A stretch of DNA of 64,000 bases from Takifugu bimaculatus (taxonomy: Eukaryota; Chordata; Actinopteri; Tetraodontiformes; Tetraodontidae): NCBI GenBank assembly GCA_004026145.2, contig CP034992.1, forward strand, positions 11,695,209 through 11,759,208, written 5' to 3'. A program made the translations under genes and the position numbers. Within the stretch, counting starts at the first letter, position 1; each line of letters begins with the position of its first letter. Positions 47,695-59,261 of this stretch are shown here, one piece after another. Below the pieces are notes generated by a model. The model was not told the origin of the DNA, made no database searches, and saw nothing but the letters and a program-made list of their open reading frames with translations.

Positions 47695-50600
47695 ATGAAG
47701 ACTCTGGCAAAGGTGCAAGAAAGGACCGAACAACTTCTCCAACACAGGGTGGATAACGTGAGTGTGTTTCCTCTCGCCTCGTACATACGTGGACGTCCCC
47801 TCGTCCCGACACGTCCTCAGCATTCTTTAGGAACTTATAATGCTGTGAATCAAAAAATATCAATGCGATGAGAAAACCACTGCACATTCCTGCACGTCTG
47901 GCTCGCCTCACGTGGTTTCTTAACAAATATGACACTTTTTTTTTTGTCGATATGCAATCAGTGATTTTTTTTCACTTCGTCAGAAAGATCAGAAATGGGT
48001 TTGTAGTGTGTTTACTGTGTGTGAGTTAAGTACGACCAGCCAAAAATCTCAGTCCGGGAGAAATGACGATGGACATGGTGAGAGAACTGAAACGCACCAG
48101 AATGACTTTGTCTTTTTGCCAATTTAGTTGCACATCCATTCGAAAGTGTCTTTGGACTCATGTCTGTCTCCTTAGATTTCAAACACCAGCCTGGAGAAAC
48201 TGTTGGGGGATGAAAACCCTCAGAAGAAGCAGTCCAAGTGGGTCAGGAAGCTCAGCCTGACTGCAGCACGCACAGGTAACACCAGTGTCTTTACCCCTCC
48301 TTTAAATCCTTTAAAAAGAAAAAGAAGAGCAGCTTTCACGTTGGACGCCTGAAACATCATCGGCTCGTCCGGCACGTCTGCGCACACAATAATCCTGCAC
48401 CGTCAGGAGCTCACAGGGATCATGTTTGCAGTTTTTAAGAGCTTAACCCGACGGCCAAGAGCGTTTTGGTATTTTTACATCTGTAATCTGTCCTCAGTGG
48501 ATTCCAGGGTTGTGTTTCTAAACCTGTGACACCGAGTGACTTCTCATTTGTGCGCGTGCAACAGCGTAACGCCTGCTTGTCTTCATCACACACATCATTG
48601 TCCACGTTTGCTCTCGCAGCATTCTGGTTTAAGGGTAAATCTCTTTGAATCACAATAAAGGCAGAGCGGCTGGACAGCTGTGCAGCAGCCATCATCTCAT
48701 GGTAAAGGCTTAATCTTGGCTTGGAGATTAAGTGGGCCGGCCCACCAGATCGCTGCATTGTGTGTCAGCCATTTCCACGTGTTTGTGCCTCGGGCCTGGG
48801 AGGAAACAGTACCTGTGGTGATAAACAAGAGCAGGAAATGGCTCCTGAGGGAAGACATTCTTTAGTTTGATAACATAAAAACACTGTATATGCAGATGAT
48901 TCTTTACTACGTAATGATCTGCTGACGTCAGTCAATCTGGGAAATTGGGACACACAGGATAATTCCGAGCACCACAGATATTCATTGTATTACCAATTTC
49001 CTGAAAAACCCATCTTTGTCACACTTGTATTGACTAGTAATGTGTAGAGGGAGAGAGGGAGGAGAGGGGAGGGAAGAGAAGAGAAGTGAGAGGAGGTGGA
49101 ACTTGGGAACAGATGTCTGTGCGGCACGCCATGGCACTGCCCCCCCTCCCTCATTGCTTCTACTCCCCGCTCGCTCTTAGTTTCAGTCACTCTTCCGCTC
49201 TTCACCAACTGTGTGAGGGCACAGAGAGGTGGCCGAGAGGAAGAGCTGCAGCTCCTGGGTTCTTCACATCGTTCTCCATGCCATCATGAGGAAGAAACAA
49301 CATTCCACTCTTCCACCCCAGGAGTTTATTCTCCTTTTGGGATGATGATCCTCCGGTGTTCTGAAGCGTTCGCTTGTCTTCGGTTTGATGGGTGCGTCTG
49401 AGATCTTCGAGCACAGCGGCGGCGATGGATCACCATGAAAGGAGGTCACCAGCAGCGAGGGTGCGGCTGTCAGCACCTGTTCACTAAACTGATCGGGAAA
49501 TGTGGATGCTGCGTGGGCCAAGGCAGAGGTATGCAGATGGACTCACTCTGGCTACTGAGTATGTTTTGCTTTTGCATGTTTTAGAAGATCACTTCCCCAG
49601 TAGGCACACAAACACACACACACGCTTGATGGTGCACATACACAGAGGCTTCCCATTACTGCCCGACCCCTAAATCCCCTGGTGTTCCAATTGTACAGTG
49701 AGTGATTACAGATCAGCTCCTCTCCTGTCAGCGTGGCTCTGACGTGCAGATAAATGTGGAAAAATCAGACATTCTCTGAACGATGCCCAATTTATCCCTT
49801 TCCAAGAGTCTCCTCGAAAGTGAAACTAGTTGGGCTTTCAACTGTATTGTGTGAATACACTCAGGAGATTAATATTCTTTCCTGTTTTTGGACTTCAAAC
49901 AGACTTATTTTTCTTCCATTTGACGTCTCACACAAGAAACATGTTTTCCTGCAAATTCCTTCGTCACACACGGCAACATCCTGACTCAGAATCCGTCCAG
50001 CAGCGCGTCTGTGGTCATTAGCGCCAGGTAGTGAGGAAATACCAACGCCATCCGTGCACAGTATTTAGCAGATGAGTGCATCTATACAACAGCTCACTTG
50101 CCACTTTATTCACCTCCATGTTTATGTTATGGTCAAATATTAAACAGGAGCTACAAAGATTAGCATTTGAAGGGCCCATGCGAAATCCAACACAGCTTTT
50201 GAAAATCTCCTTGATTTACCCGTAAATAAAGTGATCTAAAGCTAAAGCAGTTGTGTCATATTTGACTCCCCGTTCTGCCCGGTTGAACGTCACACGGCTG
50301 CTATCAAACTTGCAGAAATTGTACATTTACTCTCATTGGACACCCAAATACACAAGGTGGGTCAACGTGGGCCTGATCTGTGAAATCGCAGCCTTTTGCG
50401 CTCAGGCGTCTCGCCATTTCCTCAAAAAGACGTAGCTATAAAGTACACCACTGAGGTTTTAGTCAAAGATTTTGTGTCAAGAGTGGAGCAGAAGCAGAGC
50501 TCCTGTGGTGCTTCTGTATATGGTGCAGTCACAAGTCATATAAAGAGATATTAAATTATTTTTACATAACCTGCTTACCAGTGCTAATGGCTACTATAAA

Positions 50601-53600
50601 TGATTCGGCAGTGACCTTAACGTGACCATTTGTACACCGGGAAATGTTTGGATGATTGGATCGGCTGGCTGTTACATTTCAGCCCTGTTTTGACGTGGTT
50701 AAACCGTCCTTTTTCCAAATACATCAACCTACATCGGCCAGGATTTGCAACCATATTGGCCAAAGATTATGGAGGCTGAGCTCTCACTGGGGGTTTGTTT
50801 CGGTCTCTGTCTCTAGGACCCCTCCCAAAATGAATCCATCCATCAGTCTGAGAACAGCATCTTCCGCCAACAAACTAGGCCAATTCTATCTAAAATAACT
50901 TCACTGCTGTTTTTATTCACTGTTTTAGTGGACAGATGGTTAATGTTATTAAATTTGCATGAGGATGCGTGCAGGCAATCCTGAGGGTCTGGACGGCGCT
51001 CCGGTGGGAAAACGGCACATTACATAAGCAGCCATGATAAAACGGGACAATCTGAGTGAGTGTAGCAAAGCACCTGTTAAAGTAGACTTATGAACACTCA
51101 GCAGATTGTGGAGTGTTTAGAAATGAAGTTACACGATTTCTCATGATAAAAGAGGTCAGCTTGCGTCCTCTGCACAAGTTTGTGGCGTCGCCTTGTCTTA
51201 GTAACGACCACTGGAACATCTGGAACCTACACGCCTCAGCGTCCTCTCGCTTTTAATCATCCCATTACAGGAATGAGTTTGTCTGCATGAGTGAAGCAGC
51301 AGGTTTATGCTGATAGATTTTTGACAGGACTTCTGTACCACACTGATGCAAATCCACACACATGGATCCGGTCAGAAAAGTGCAGTTTGCTGGCTTTTTT
51401 GTCAAGTAGCTCAGCCACAAATCCACGGGATTCTACTCCTAGTTCCATTTTATTGAAATGTGCTGACTGGGAGCAGTGGTTTCTGCAGCCCGGCGAGCCT
51501 CCTGAAAGATTCCACTTGGTTGGAAAGATCAGTGAATGAAGCATTAATGTTGGGTTTCTTGCTTCAGCGAGTAGGGTTGAGGGTTTAGTAGCATTTCCAG
51601 ATCCCAGATGACGATCAAATCCAGCTGTGGGACGTGAGCAAATGACGGCAATTTTAGCATCAAAATGACAAGAATTCTAATACTTTATTTTTTGTGTTTG
51701 CCAAACTCTTCAGTTGTAAATAACGTTATGCTGTATTGTATTTCACAGTTTAATGGAGCACGACAGATCTGTTTTTGTGCTCAGAAAGGTTGAAGTAGCT
51801 GCAGCGAAGGGCTTAGCACAGGAAATTGAACCAAATGTTTGTGCAGAAATCTGTCTGCGGTGTCTGACCCCAGAGGATGCACCCCATAATTACTGCACTC
51901 TAACCCAGTCGCTCTCCCTCTTTGTGTCCTCTCAGCAGAGTCCTACTCTGTGGCTGGCAGCGAGGCCAGTATCCCCCGGGTCGGGGGGCTCCGTGCTCCG
52001 CCGGGGCTCAAGGAGCTCCAGCCCCTGCTCGCTCTCTCCATCTGGGGGATCGCGGCACCCCGTCACCGCCCTCAAGAAATGGCTCACCAATCCCGTCCGC
52101 AAGGCGAACCCCGATGCCGCTGGAGAAGCGGGTAAAGTCGAGGGGGAGGGGCGCGGGTCGGAGAGGAGTCACCTCCCGCCACCGCTGCCGCTTCTTTCCC
52201 ACGGTGAGATGCAGCCGGGGCCTCTGGAGTCACCCCACTACGACGCCATCCTCCCATCAGGAGAGACGGTGAGGGTGAACAGAGAGATGCAGAACAACAC
52301 AATCTGCTGCCCAAACTCTCTTTGCACGCTTTTATAATTTCATCATTTATTCCTGTTAAAAATGGGATTTTACAGGTTATCATAACATTGCATTAATGCG
52401 TCGGGTTTTTTTTTGTTTGCCCGCGTGCTCATGGGATGTGGAATTTTTGAGATTTCCCTGAAGGCAGCTGAAATTAACAGGCACGCCCAACAGAGCCGGA
52501 GAGGTCAAAACGGGGTCACAGCCGTGAGCGAGGAGTCTAACTGTCTCCCAGTCAAGCAGAGCACAGCCGCAAAACCGCTAAAGCTGCTGGCAACCGCTAA
52601 CAGGTGTTAGCAACAAACGCACAGGAGTCATCGGCAAATGGCTGCTTTAATTAAACAAAAGCAAATTTATCAGCCTTCCTACTGTGCAAACAGATCAGGC
52701 GTTCTCGGGGGTTGTTTTTGCCACTAACAGACCATAACTTCCCTGTGTGGCCTGACCAGTGTTACACAGTAGTTGTTGCTCCATATTCACCTTCAGTTGT
52801 GAAACATTTGCGACTCCCTCCACCCAGCAGTCTCCTCGGGTATTAAAAAGTGGTAACGGCTCTCAGCTTACTGGATTTGGTTTAAAACAGTCTCCACCAG
52901 GGACAAGGAAGAGTTCCTCCCAGTCACCTGGTTGACGAGCGGTGGGGGGGGGGGATTCTTAATCATTTAATGTTGTGGCTGATGCTGATCGATGTCACGT
53001 TGCTGCATCACAGCGTTGTCTCTCGCCACCTGTGTAAAATGTCCCTCGTGTCCTCGTGTTCTGTGCTCTAGAGTCGGAGATCCAGCGTCAGCATCAACGC
53101 GCTGCAGAGGGAAGAGGCCTGCAGCCCCCCGGATGACTCAGTCAGCCAGTGGTCGGCAACAGTGGACAGCGAAGAGGAGCGAAGCATCGCCTTAGAGAAG
53201 AGCCTGTAGGTGCCTGCGTCTGCTGCGGAGACATTTTGGATGTGATGATTTGTTGTCCTGTTGTGCACCAGAAAGATGCAGCTGCTGTCAGAAGCTCATT
53301 AAAGCCTGGAAACAGGTGGACAAAGTTAGCCTGCAAGCAATAAAACACCACCATACCGGAACTTGAAAAGCCTGATTGGAATGGTGTGGAGATGGGAATC
53401 ATATATGAATTATATATATATATTGCTATAGAAAATAAAAACCAACTGAAGCACAGATCCACAATGTGGACAGCCAGATGTATAGTGGCACCAGCTAGGC
53501 TAAGCTAGCTGCTGGCTATTACCATTACCAACGTTTTCAGTTTTTTTTAATTTCTATTTTTAGATATGTGCTGTCAGAGCTGATAGAAACAGAGCGGTTG

Positions 53601-53723
53601 TACGTGGAAGATCTTGGACTCATAGTGCAGGTGTGTCTTTAACCCGAAATGAAAGAATTCACTCAAGACGGACAATAACAACTTTCATTATTATCAGTTT
53701 CCTGCAAAACCCCAAAGAGGAAA

Positions 53724-53792
<69 letters not shown>

Positions 53793-55598
53793 GGCTACAT
53801 GGCCACAATGGCTAGTCAGGGAGTTCCAGAAGATATGAGGGGGAAAGACAGGATGGTGTTTGGAAACATCCACCAGATCTACGACTGGCACAAAGAGTGA
53901 GTCGGAGCTGTTCCGTCTGTCCGTCTGTCTGTCCTGCCCCAGCTCCTCTCTGTCACTTTCACAAGTCTCCTCCGTCGTTGTAGTTACTTCCTGGGAGAGT
54001 TGGAGAAATGTCTGGCTGATCCAGACAGCCTGGCCCAGCTCTTCATCAAGCATGTGAGATGGGTTTTTATAGCCGACAGCCTCATCTTGGAGCAGCAGGG
54101 CTCCCAGACAGGTTCTGACCATGATCCTCCTCCACAGGAACGCCGTCTCCACATGTACGTGGTCTACTGCCAGAACAAACCCAAGTCCGAGCACATCGTC
54201 TCTGAGTTCATAGAGACCTACTTCGAGGTGAGTGCACCGCCACCGCTATCGCTGGAGAGCCAGGTGAGAAGAAATGTTTGTGTTTGGGTCTTTGTGGGAC
54301 AGGAGCTCAGGCAGCGGCTGGGCCACAGGCTGCAGCTCAACTGACCTGCTCATCAAACCTGTTCAGAGGATCATGAAGTATCAGCTCCTGCTAAAGGTGG
54401 GCGTCTCATTCCCAGGATCTCGTATCATCAGTTGTCTGATTAAACAAGTGTCTCTGTTTGGGCTCCCAGGACTTCCTGAAGTACTATATCAAAGCAGGAC
54501 GGGATGTTGAGGATCTGCAGGTACCCAGAGTCCAGACATCTACTCCAGCGGGGCTGATTTAACCCTGATAAGTGCAGGACCAGGCTGTTCATTTCAGTTT
54601 GCTTGGACTAAGAGCTGGTTTCTCCCTCAGAGAGCCGTGGAGGTGATGTGTTTCGTGCCAAAACGCTGCAACGACATGATGAACGTGGGCCGGCTTCAGG
54701 GTTTCGAAGTGAGGATTGTTTGGTTTCTCCTAAAATTTTCCGGTGGGTCGCAAACAAACTGACACGGCGATGCGTGCCCGCCGCTCCAGGGCAAGATCAC
54801 GGCCCAGGGGAAGCTGCTCCAGCAGGATACCTTCTTTGTCAGCGAGCAGGAAAACGGCATCCTGTCCAGAGCCAGAGAGAGGAGGGTTTTCCTGTTCGAG
54901 CAGCTGGTCATTTTCAGCGAGCCGATAGACAAGAAGAAAGGTCTCCCCCTGCCAGGGTACACCTTCAAAAACAGCATCAAGGTGAGCATCAAAGCACCCA
55001 TCGCTCTGCTGTCACGCTGCGGTTGCTGCCAGTGTCCTGCGTCCTCTCAGGTCAGCTGTTTGGGAGTGGAGGAGCACCCCGAGGAGCATCCCGGCTGCCT
55101 GGTGCTGACCTCCAGAGGCACCGACGGCAGCGTGGCCCGCTTCGTCATGCAAGTGGCGTCCCCGCAAATAAAGCAGGCCTGGTTCGACGACGTGGTCCAG
55201 ATTTTAGAGACTCAGAGGAACTTCCTCAACGGTGGAGAACGTTTTCGAGTTTCACATTTAAGTGGACGCCGTTTTGACGCGTCTTCTTCTCCCCCGTAGC
55301 GCTCCAGTCGCCGATCGAATACCAGCGCAAGGAGAGCACGTCACACAGCCTGGGCAGGAACGGCAAATCCCCCGCCGCGGCGGCATCGGGCCTTTGCCCT
55401 CGCTCGTCCTCATCCATGGACCACTGCCAGCAGCCCTCCCTGCTGTCCTACGGCAACCCCCTGTCCTCGTGGCACCCACAGCAGCACAGCCTGGCCGCCA
55501 AGGCCGTGAGTGGACGCCATCTTTCTTCAGTTGCGCATCGATGCGTCTCCCTCGTTTGTCAGTTTCTCCAACAAATCTCTGCCTCCCAGGTTTCCTAA
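47695..55598 (+). CDS. arhgef25: Rho guanine nucleotide exchange factor 25 (GEFT/p63RhoGEF-like), with two apparent +1 frameshifts
   Basis: The distal first-exon form uses 47695-47757 and 48176-48275; the proximal form uses 49435-49528. Shared exons are 51939-52268, 53072-53205, 53564-53630, 53793-53896, 53984-54053, 54138-54227, 54303-54396, 54470-54520, 54631-54708, 54790-54981, 55051-55231, 55300-55505 and 55590-55598. The short form MKGGHQQRGCGCQHLFTKLI then ESYSVAGSEAS matches human ARHGEF25. The DH domain starts YVLSELIETERLYVEDLG and includes LFIKHERRLHMYVVYCQNKP and KPVQRIMKYQLLLKDFLKYY. The PH domain spans GKITAQGKLLQQDTF to FDDVVQILETQRNFLN. The protein activates RhoA and is coupled to Gq. 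Exon arithmetic requires one extra base in the C5 run at 51973-51977 and one near 54339-54342. The C-terminus is uncertain: the simple model ends at 55598. AATAAA lies at 57134-57139. Confidence 0.92.
49435..49528 (+). CDS. arhgef25: Proximal alternative first coding exon of arhgef25
   Basis: ATG opens 31 codons (MKGGHQQRGCGCQHLFTKLI, then GKCGCCVGQGR) and ends AGAG|GTATGC in phase 1, joining AG|TCC at 51939 to give ESYSVAGSE. Human ARHGEF25 begins MRGGHKGGRCACP and has CGCCF before RESYS, so this exon is conserved. The Cys-rich N-terminus is a plausible palmitoylation and membrane-targeting site, as described for p63RhoGEF. Confidence 0.85.
53728..53790. repeat. arhgef25: (GT)n microsatellite abutting a splice acceptor in arhgef25
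   Basis: About 31 GT units run directly into the AG acceptor of the exon at 53793, replacing the usual polypyrimidine tract. Confidence 0.95.
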
Positions 55599-57150
55599 TC
55601 CGTGCGGCGGAAGTCCTCAATTCACGCGTCCTCCAGCTTTCTGCCACCAGCAGCTCAGCTTGAGTGTGGACGGGAGACAGGGGACTGTCCAGCAGCCTGT
55701 CCCCCTAGCAGAGCGCGCGGCATACAGGTCGGTTTTGGCTGTGATTGATGCGATAAGAAGGAGGTTTAGATGAATTTTGCCTTGTTTCACATTGGTGGTG
55801 CTTTGGTTTAACGTCCCATCAGTGTCCCCGCCGTGTCCCCTCGTTGTTATCAGCTGCTCATTGATTCATTCATCCATCTGCACCAACCCTTTCTTTTATC
55901 TGCGAGGCTCAGACTTCCACCCTGGAGTGGAAACGCTGCGATCGCTCGTGTTTTTCTGGCCTCGCTCCACCAGGTCATCGTCCTCTCTCTGCCTTCCTGT
56001 CCACGTTTACAAACTGACTGAGGCCCGAACGATTGACCTGCTGCTTTTATTATCTGAGTCAAAAGTGGCATTTATATTTAAAGGTGCGGCGATGAACTGC
56101 AACACCGTGAGGTCGACTGTAGATCTGCGTGCTGTAGATCCGACTTTATTGGCTCCTTTTGCTTTGGACGCCACCCAGGTTTGAGTCGAGAGGCTAATAA
56201 ATGGCTGCACAGTTTTCCCGTTAAATAAAGACAATCCTTCAAACACAGGCCACCTCGTTAAGGCTAACACCGTCGGTCCAAATGTCTGATTGGATGGAGA
56301 TCTGGCTAATTAGTGTGCTAATTGCATTAGCCATCTCCACGGCGAAATGTAGGCAGATATTTTAGCCTCACACGGGATGAAATGTTTCTTCTGACTGGTG
56401 TGATTGTGGTTGTTTCTCTTTCTGCTCTCAGGGGCTGACTGCTGGTTTCCAGGCAACCGTGTTATATGATGGCATAACAATTTCAGCACAGAGAACAAAC
56501 AAAGATACGGCGTTGTAATCTTTTCTTTTTAAATGAACTTTTTTTTTTTAAAAAAAGAAGAAAAAGTAGTTTTGTCTTCCACCAAGTCGTCCTGACCAAA
56601 TGTCCCTCAGAAACCTCTCTGGCTACTCTGATTATGTTGGTTACGTATGTGCGCCTCGACATTGACAGCTAAAAGCCACACATATGTAGAAATGTCCTAC
56701 TTTTTCAGCCAAACTTCACAATGAATATTTTTGTAGTACATTTTATTTTCATAAAGGACTCAAATCCTCAAATCCTGGAATTCCAATCAGTCCAAGAATA
56801 ACTGTAGTGCAAAAAAAAAAGAATCTTTTTTTTTTTACCGTTGTAGAAGCTGGGTTTTTTTGTCCTGTGTTAGTAATTAGCTAATAATGTGCATGAAGTC
56901 AGACTAGCTGTTTTATTTACCTTTTGTGGGCTATTTTAACTGTGCCATTGTTAGAGCGTAATCTGACCTGAACACATTTGCAAACGCGCACAAACACACA
57001 TCCTCATCAAGCAGAAAGAGGGAAAAAAGGAACACAGTGGAAGTGGAGGTGCTGATCTCTTCCTGTCAGACTTTAAATGATCAAATATATGTCATACGTA
57101 AATATGTGAATGAAAATGTCAGAATTTCTGTACAATAAAAGGGATATGTC
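55599..57150 (+). other. arhgef25: Probable 3'UTR of arhgef25
   Basis: Non-coding sequence to AATAAA at 57134-57139. The open frame at 55510-55773 (QLSLSVDGRQGTVQQPVPL) could be a coding extension through another splice or a further frame change, so the coding end may lie in it. Confidence 0.5.
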
Positions 57151-57159
57151 ACTACAAAG

Positions 57160-59261
57160 ACAGAGGTGGTTTTTGTCTTTCATTTTTTAAGATTTAAAAA
57201 AAAAAAAAACAATTTCCTTTAATTTAATTTGCCAGTCTATGCCTTATAGGATTACTATTTTGTGCCATATCTTAAGGTTGTTCAGTAGTTCTGTGTCTTT
57301 TTTTATTGTAGATTTTCTGTTTTCCAAATCTTTTCCATGTCTGAGATAATTTTTCTCTCGAATGTCTAAATTTATTGTTCAAAGGGGTTTTTAGACTCAA
57401 GTAATCATTAATATTGATGGCCTTACTTTCTCTTGTAGGCAATAAAAATAATGTCATTGGTCACACGTTTATTTTTGAGTGCATACTGCTACTAATGTAA
57501 AGACATTTTAATCTAAAACATTTTAGGGGATCAAATTTCAGATAACTGTGAGAAATTAAATGTTCTTTTTAGGACCGACAATTAAAACCGGACCTGCGGC
57601 GCCCTCTAGCGGAGAGATACAATACTTCACATATTAATGTCAAAATGGGATTTCACACATCAAATGAACTAATCACTACACTTAAGCCTTTTAAATAAAA
57701 TAATACATATTCAACCCTCTGTATGGTTGTGCTGTCACTGTTCATCTACTTTTTTGATAGTCTGGAGCGATTAAGCATGGAGATCTATCGCCTTCCATTT
57801 CACCCAACCACTCTTCTTTGCACGATCAGCAATTTAAAACATTTATACTCAGCGGACACAGAAAGTCCAGCAGTTGCCGTTTAGAAAATGTACAACTTGC
57901 AACAGTACATCCAAGCCACATGGGAAAGAGTTAATTTTAAGGTGAAAAGACCTCCCGAAGCCACTGTGATTCACTCCAATTCACAGGTCAGGTGTTTAAA
58001 CACCTTTTAAGTGTGACACTTTTGCAACACTGTTATTGGGTGCAAATGAATCCACATCTGGACAGTGCAACATCTGTAATCTCGTGACTCAAGGCCGCAA
58101 ACGTGATATCCAATGACATCATTCAACATCCTGATGTTGAAAGTATAACAAATAAGACACTGCAATAATATGGCTTTTTTAATTAATACTTTTTATCCCC
58201 TCATCAGCCAAAACTTTAACAAGCATTATAGATTTTCTTTGACAAGCATTATAAACACATGGGTAAGCTCGTCTGGTCACTGGCACATCTTGACATCTGT
58301 AGAAACGAGATGTCTGATATGGTTTCAAGAGGCTGCAGAACGCATTTAAATCAGTCTCTCAGTTCACTTGACCAAGGCAGAAACAAGGAGCGTCAAGCAG
58401 GGCCTGAAGGAAGGGTTCCAACAGACAAAGACACGTTTCAGTGAAAAGACGGGACGATTCTGCTCCAAACAAATCCAAACTGAAGGGAGGATCTGATTGC
58501 ACGGTCTGCTAATCATGCTAACAGGGACAGGCGGCGACTTTCCTCGCGTTTGGCTGCCGAACCAGCAGAAACCTCTGAAGGCAGACGTCAGCCTCGGTGA
58601 TATAAAGTGCTTGGAATGTGGAAAACAGGTGACATCTTCCTTCTTGATATGTAGGAACCTATCCTGGAGTCCTCTCAAGCACAAAGAGTATCAAAAATGG
58701 GACGTGTAAAAGAGAACACCAAGTGCATCGGCGTTCATAAATCTGACTGACTTTTTCCATCTTTTCCCACTTTCCTCGCACTGAAGACTGATGCTGTTCC
58801 TCAGTTGATTGTTTTTTTCCATTAATACTGTCAATATTACTGGTCACAGTTGACTGAACCAGTAGGGGGACGGCACAGATGCCAAGAAACAAAACCCGAA
58901 ACGCCGAAATTTCCGGAAGGAAACGCATAACACACGTAATAAAGCCCCAGAGCCCCACGCAGAGATCAGATAACACTGGTAGAAAGGTCTGTAAAAAAGA
59001 GATCCGCATCGGCATCGTTCACACCTCCCACGCTCCTCTGCAGCGGATTCTGGTGTTCCGGTCCGCTCTGACCCAACGACCCAGAGAAACAAGCGTTGTA
59101 AAATGTGACCGGAGCAACAATTTTCCTCCGGATCTGAATCTCTGAGCTCTGTGCTGATTCTCTAAAGGCAAACCCGTATGGACGGAGAGGACAGAACTTC
59201 TTTGGCAGCTCCCCTCAGGAGAATAAGATGGTGGTGGTGGTGGTGGTGGGGGGGGGGGGGT
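57160..59261. other. Interval between arhgef25 and b4galnt1
   Basis: The right part is probably the b4galnt1 3'UTR, but no clear minus-strand polyadenylation signal was placed. It includes a GCGCCCTCTAGCGG core at 57599-57612 and a G-rich/TGG repeat near 59230-59260. No other gene is seen. Confidence 0.4.

Noticed and set aside
53190..53210. In-frame stop (CTGTAG) at the end of arhgef25 exon 3, initially read as another lesion
   Set aside because: Using the donor CT|GTAGGT gives CT+A = Leu and continues into YVLSEL in correct phase, so the exon is intact.
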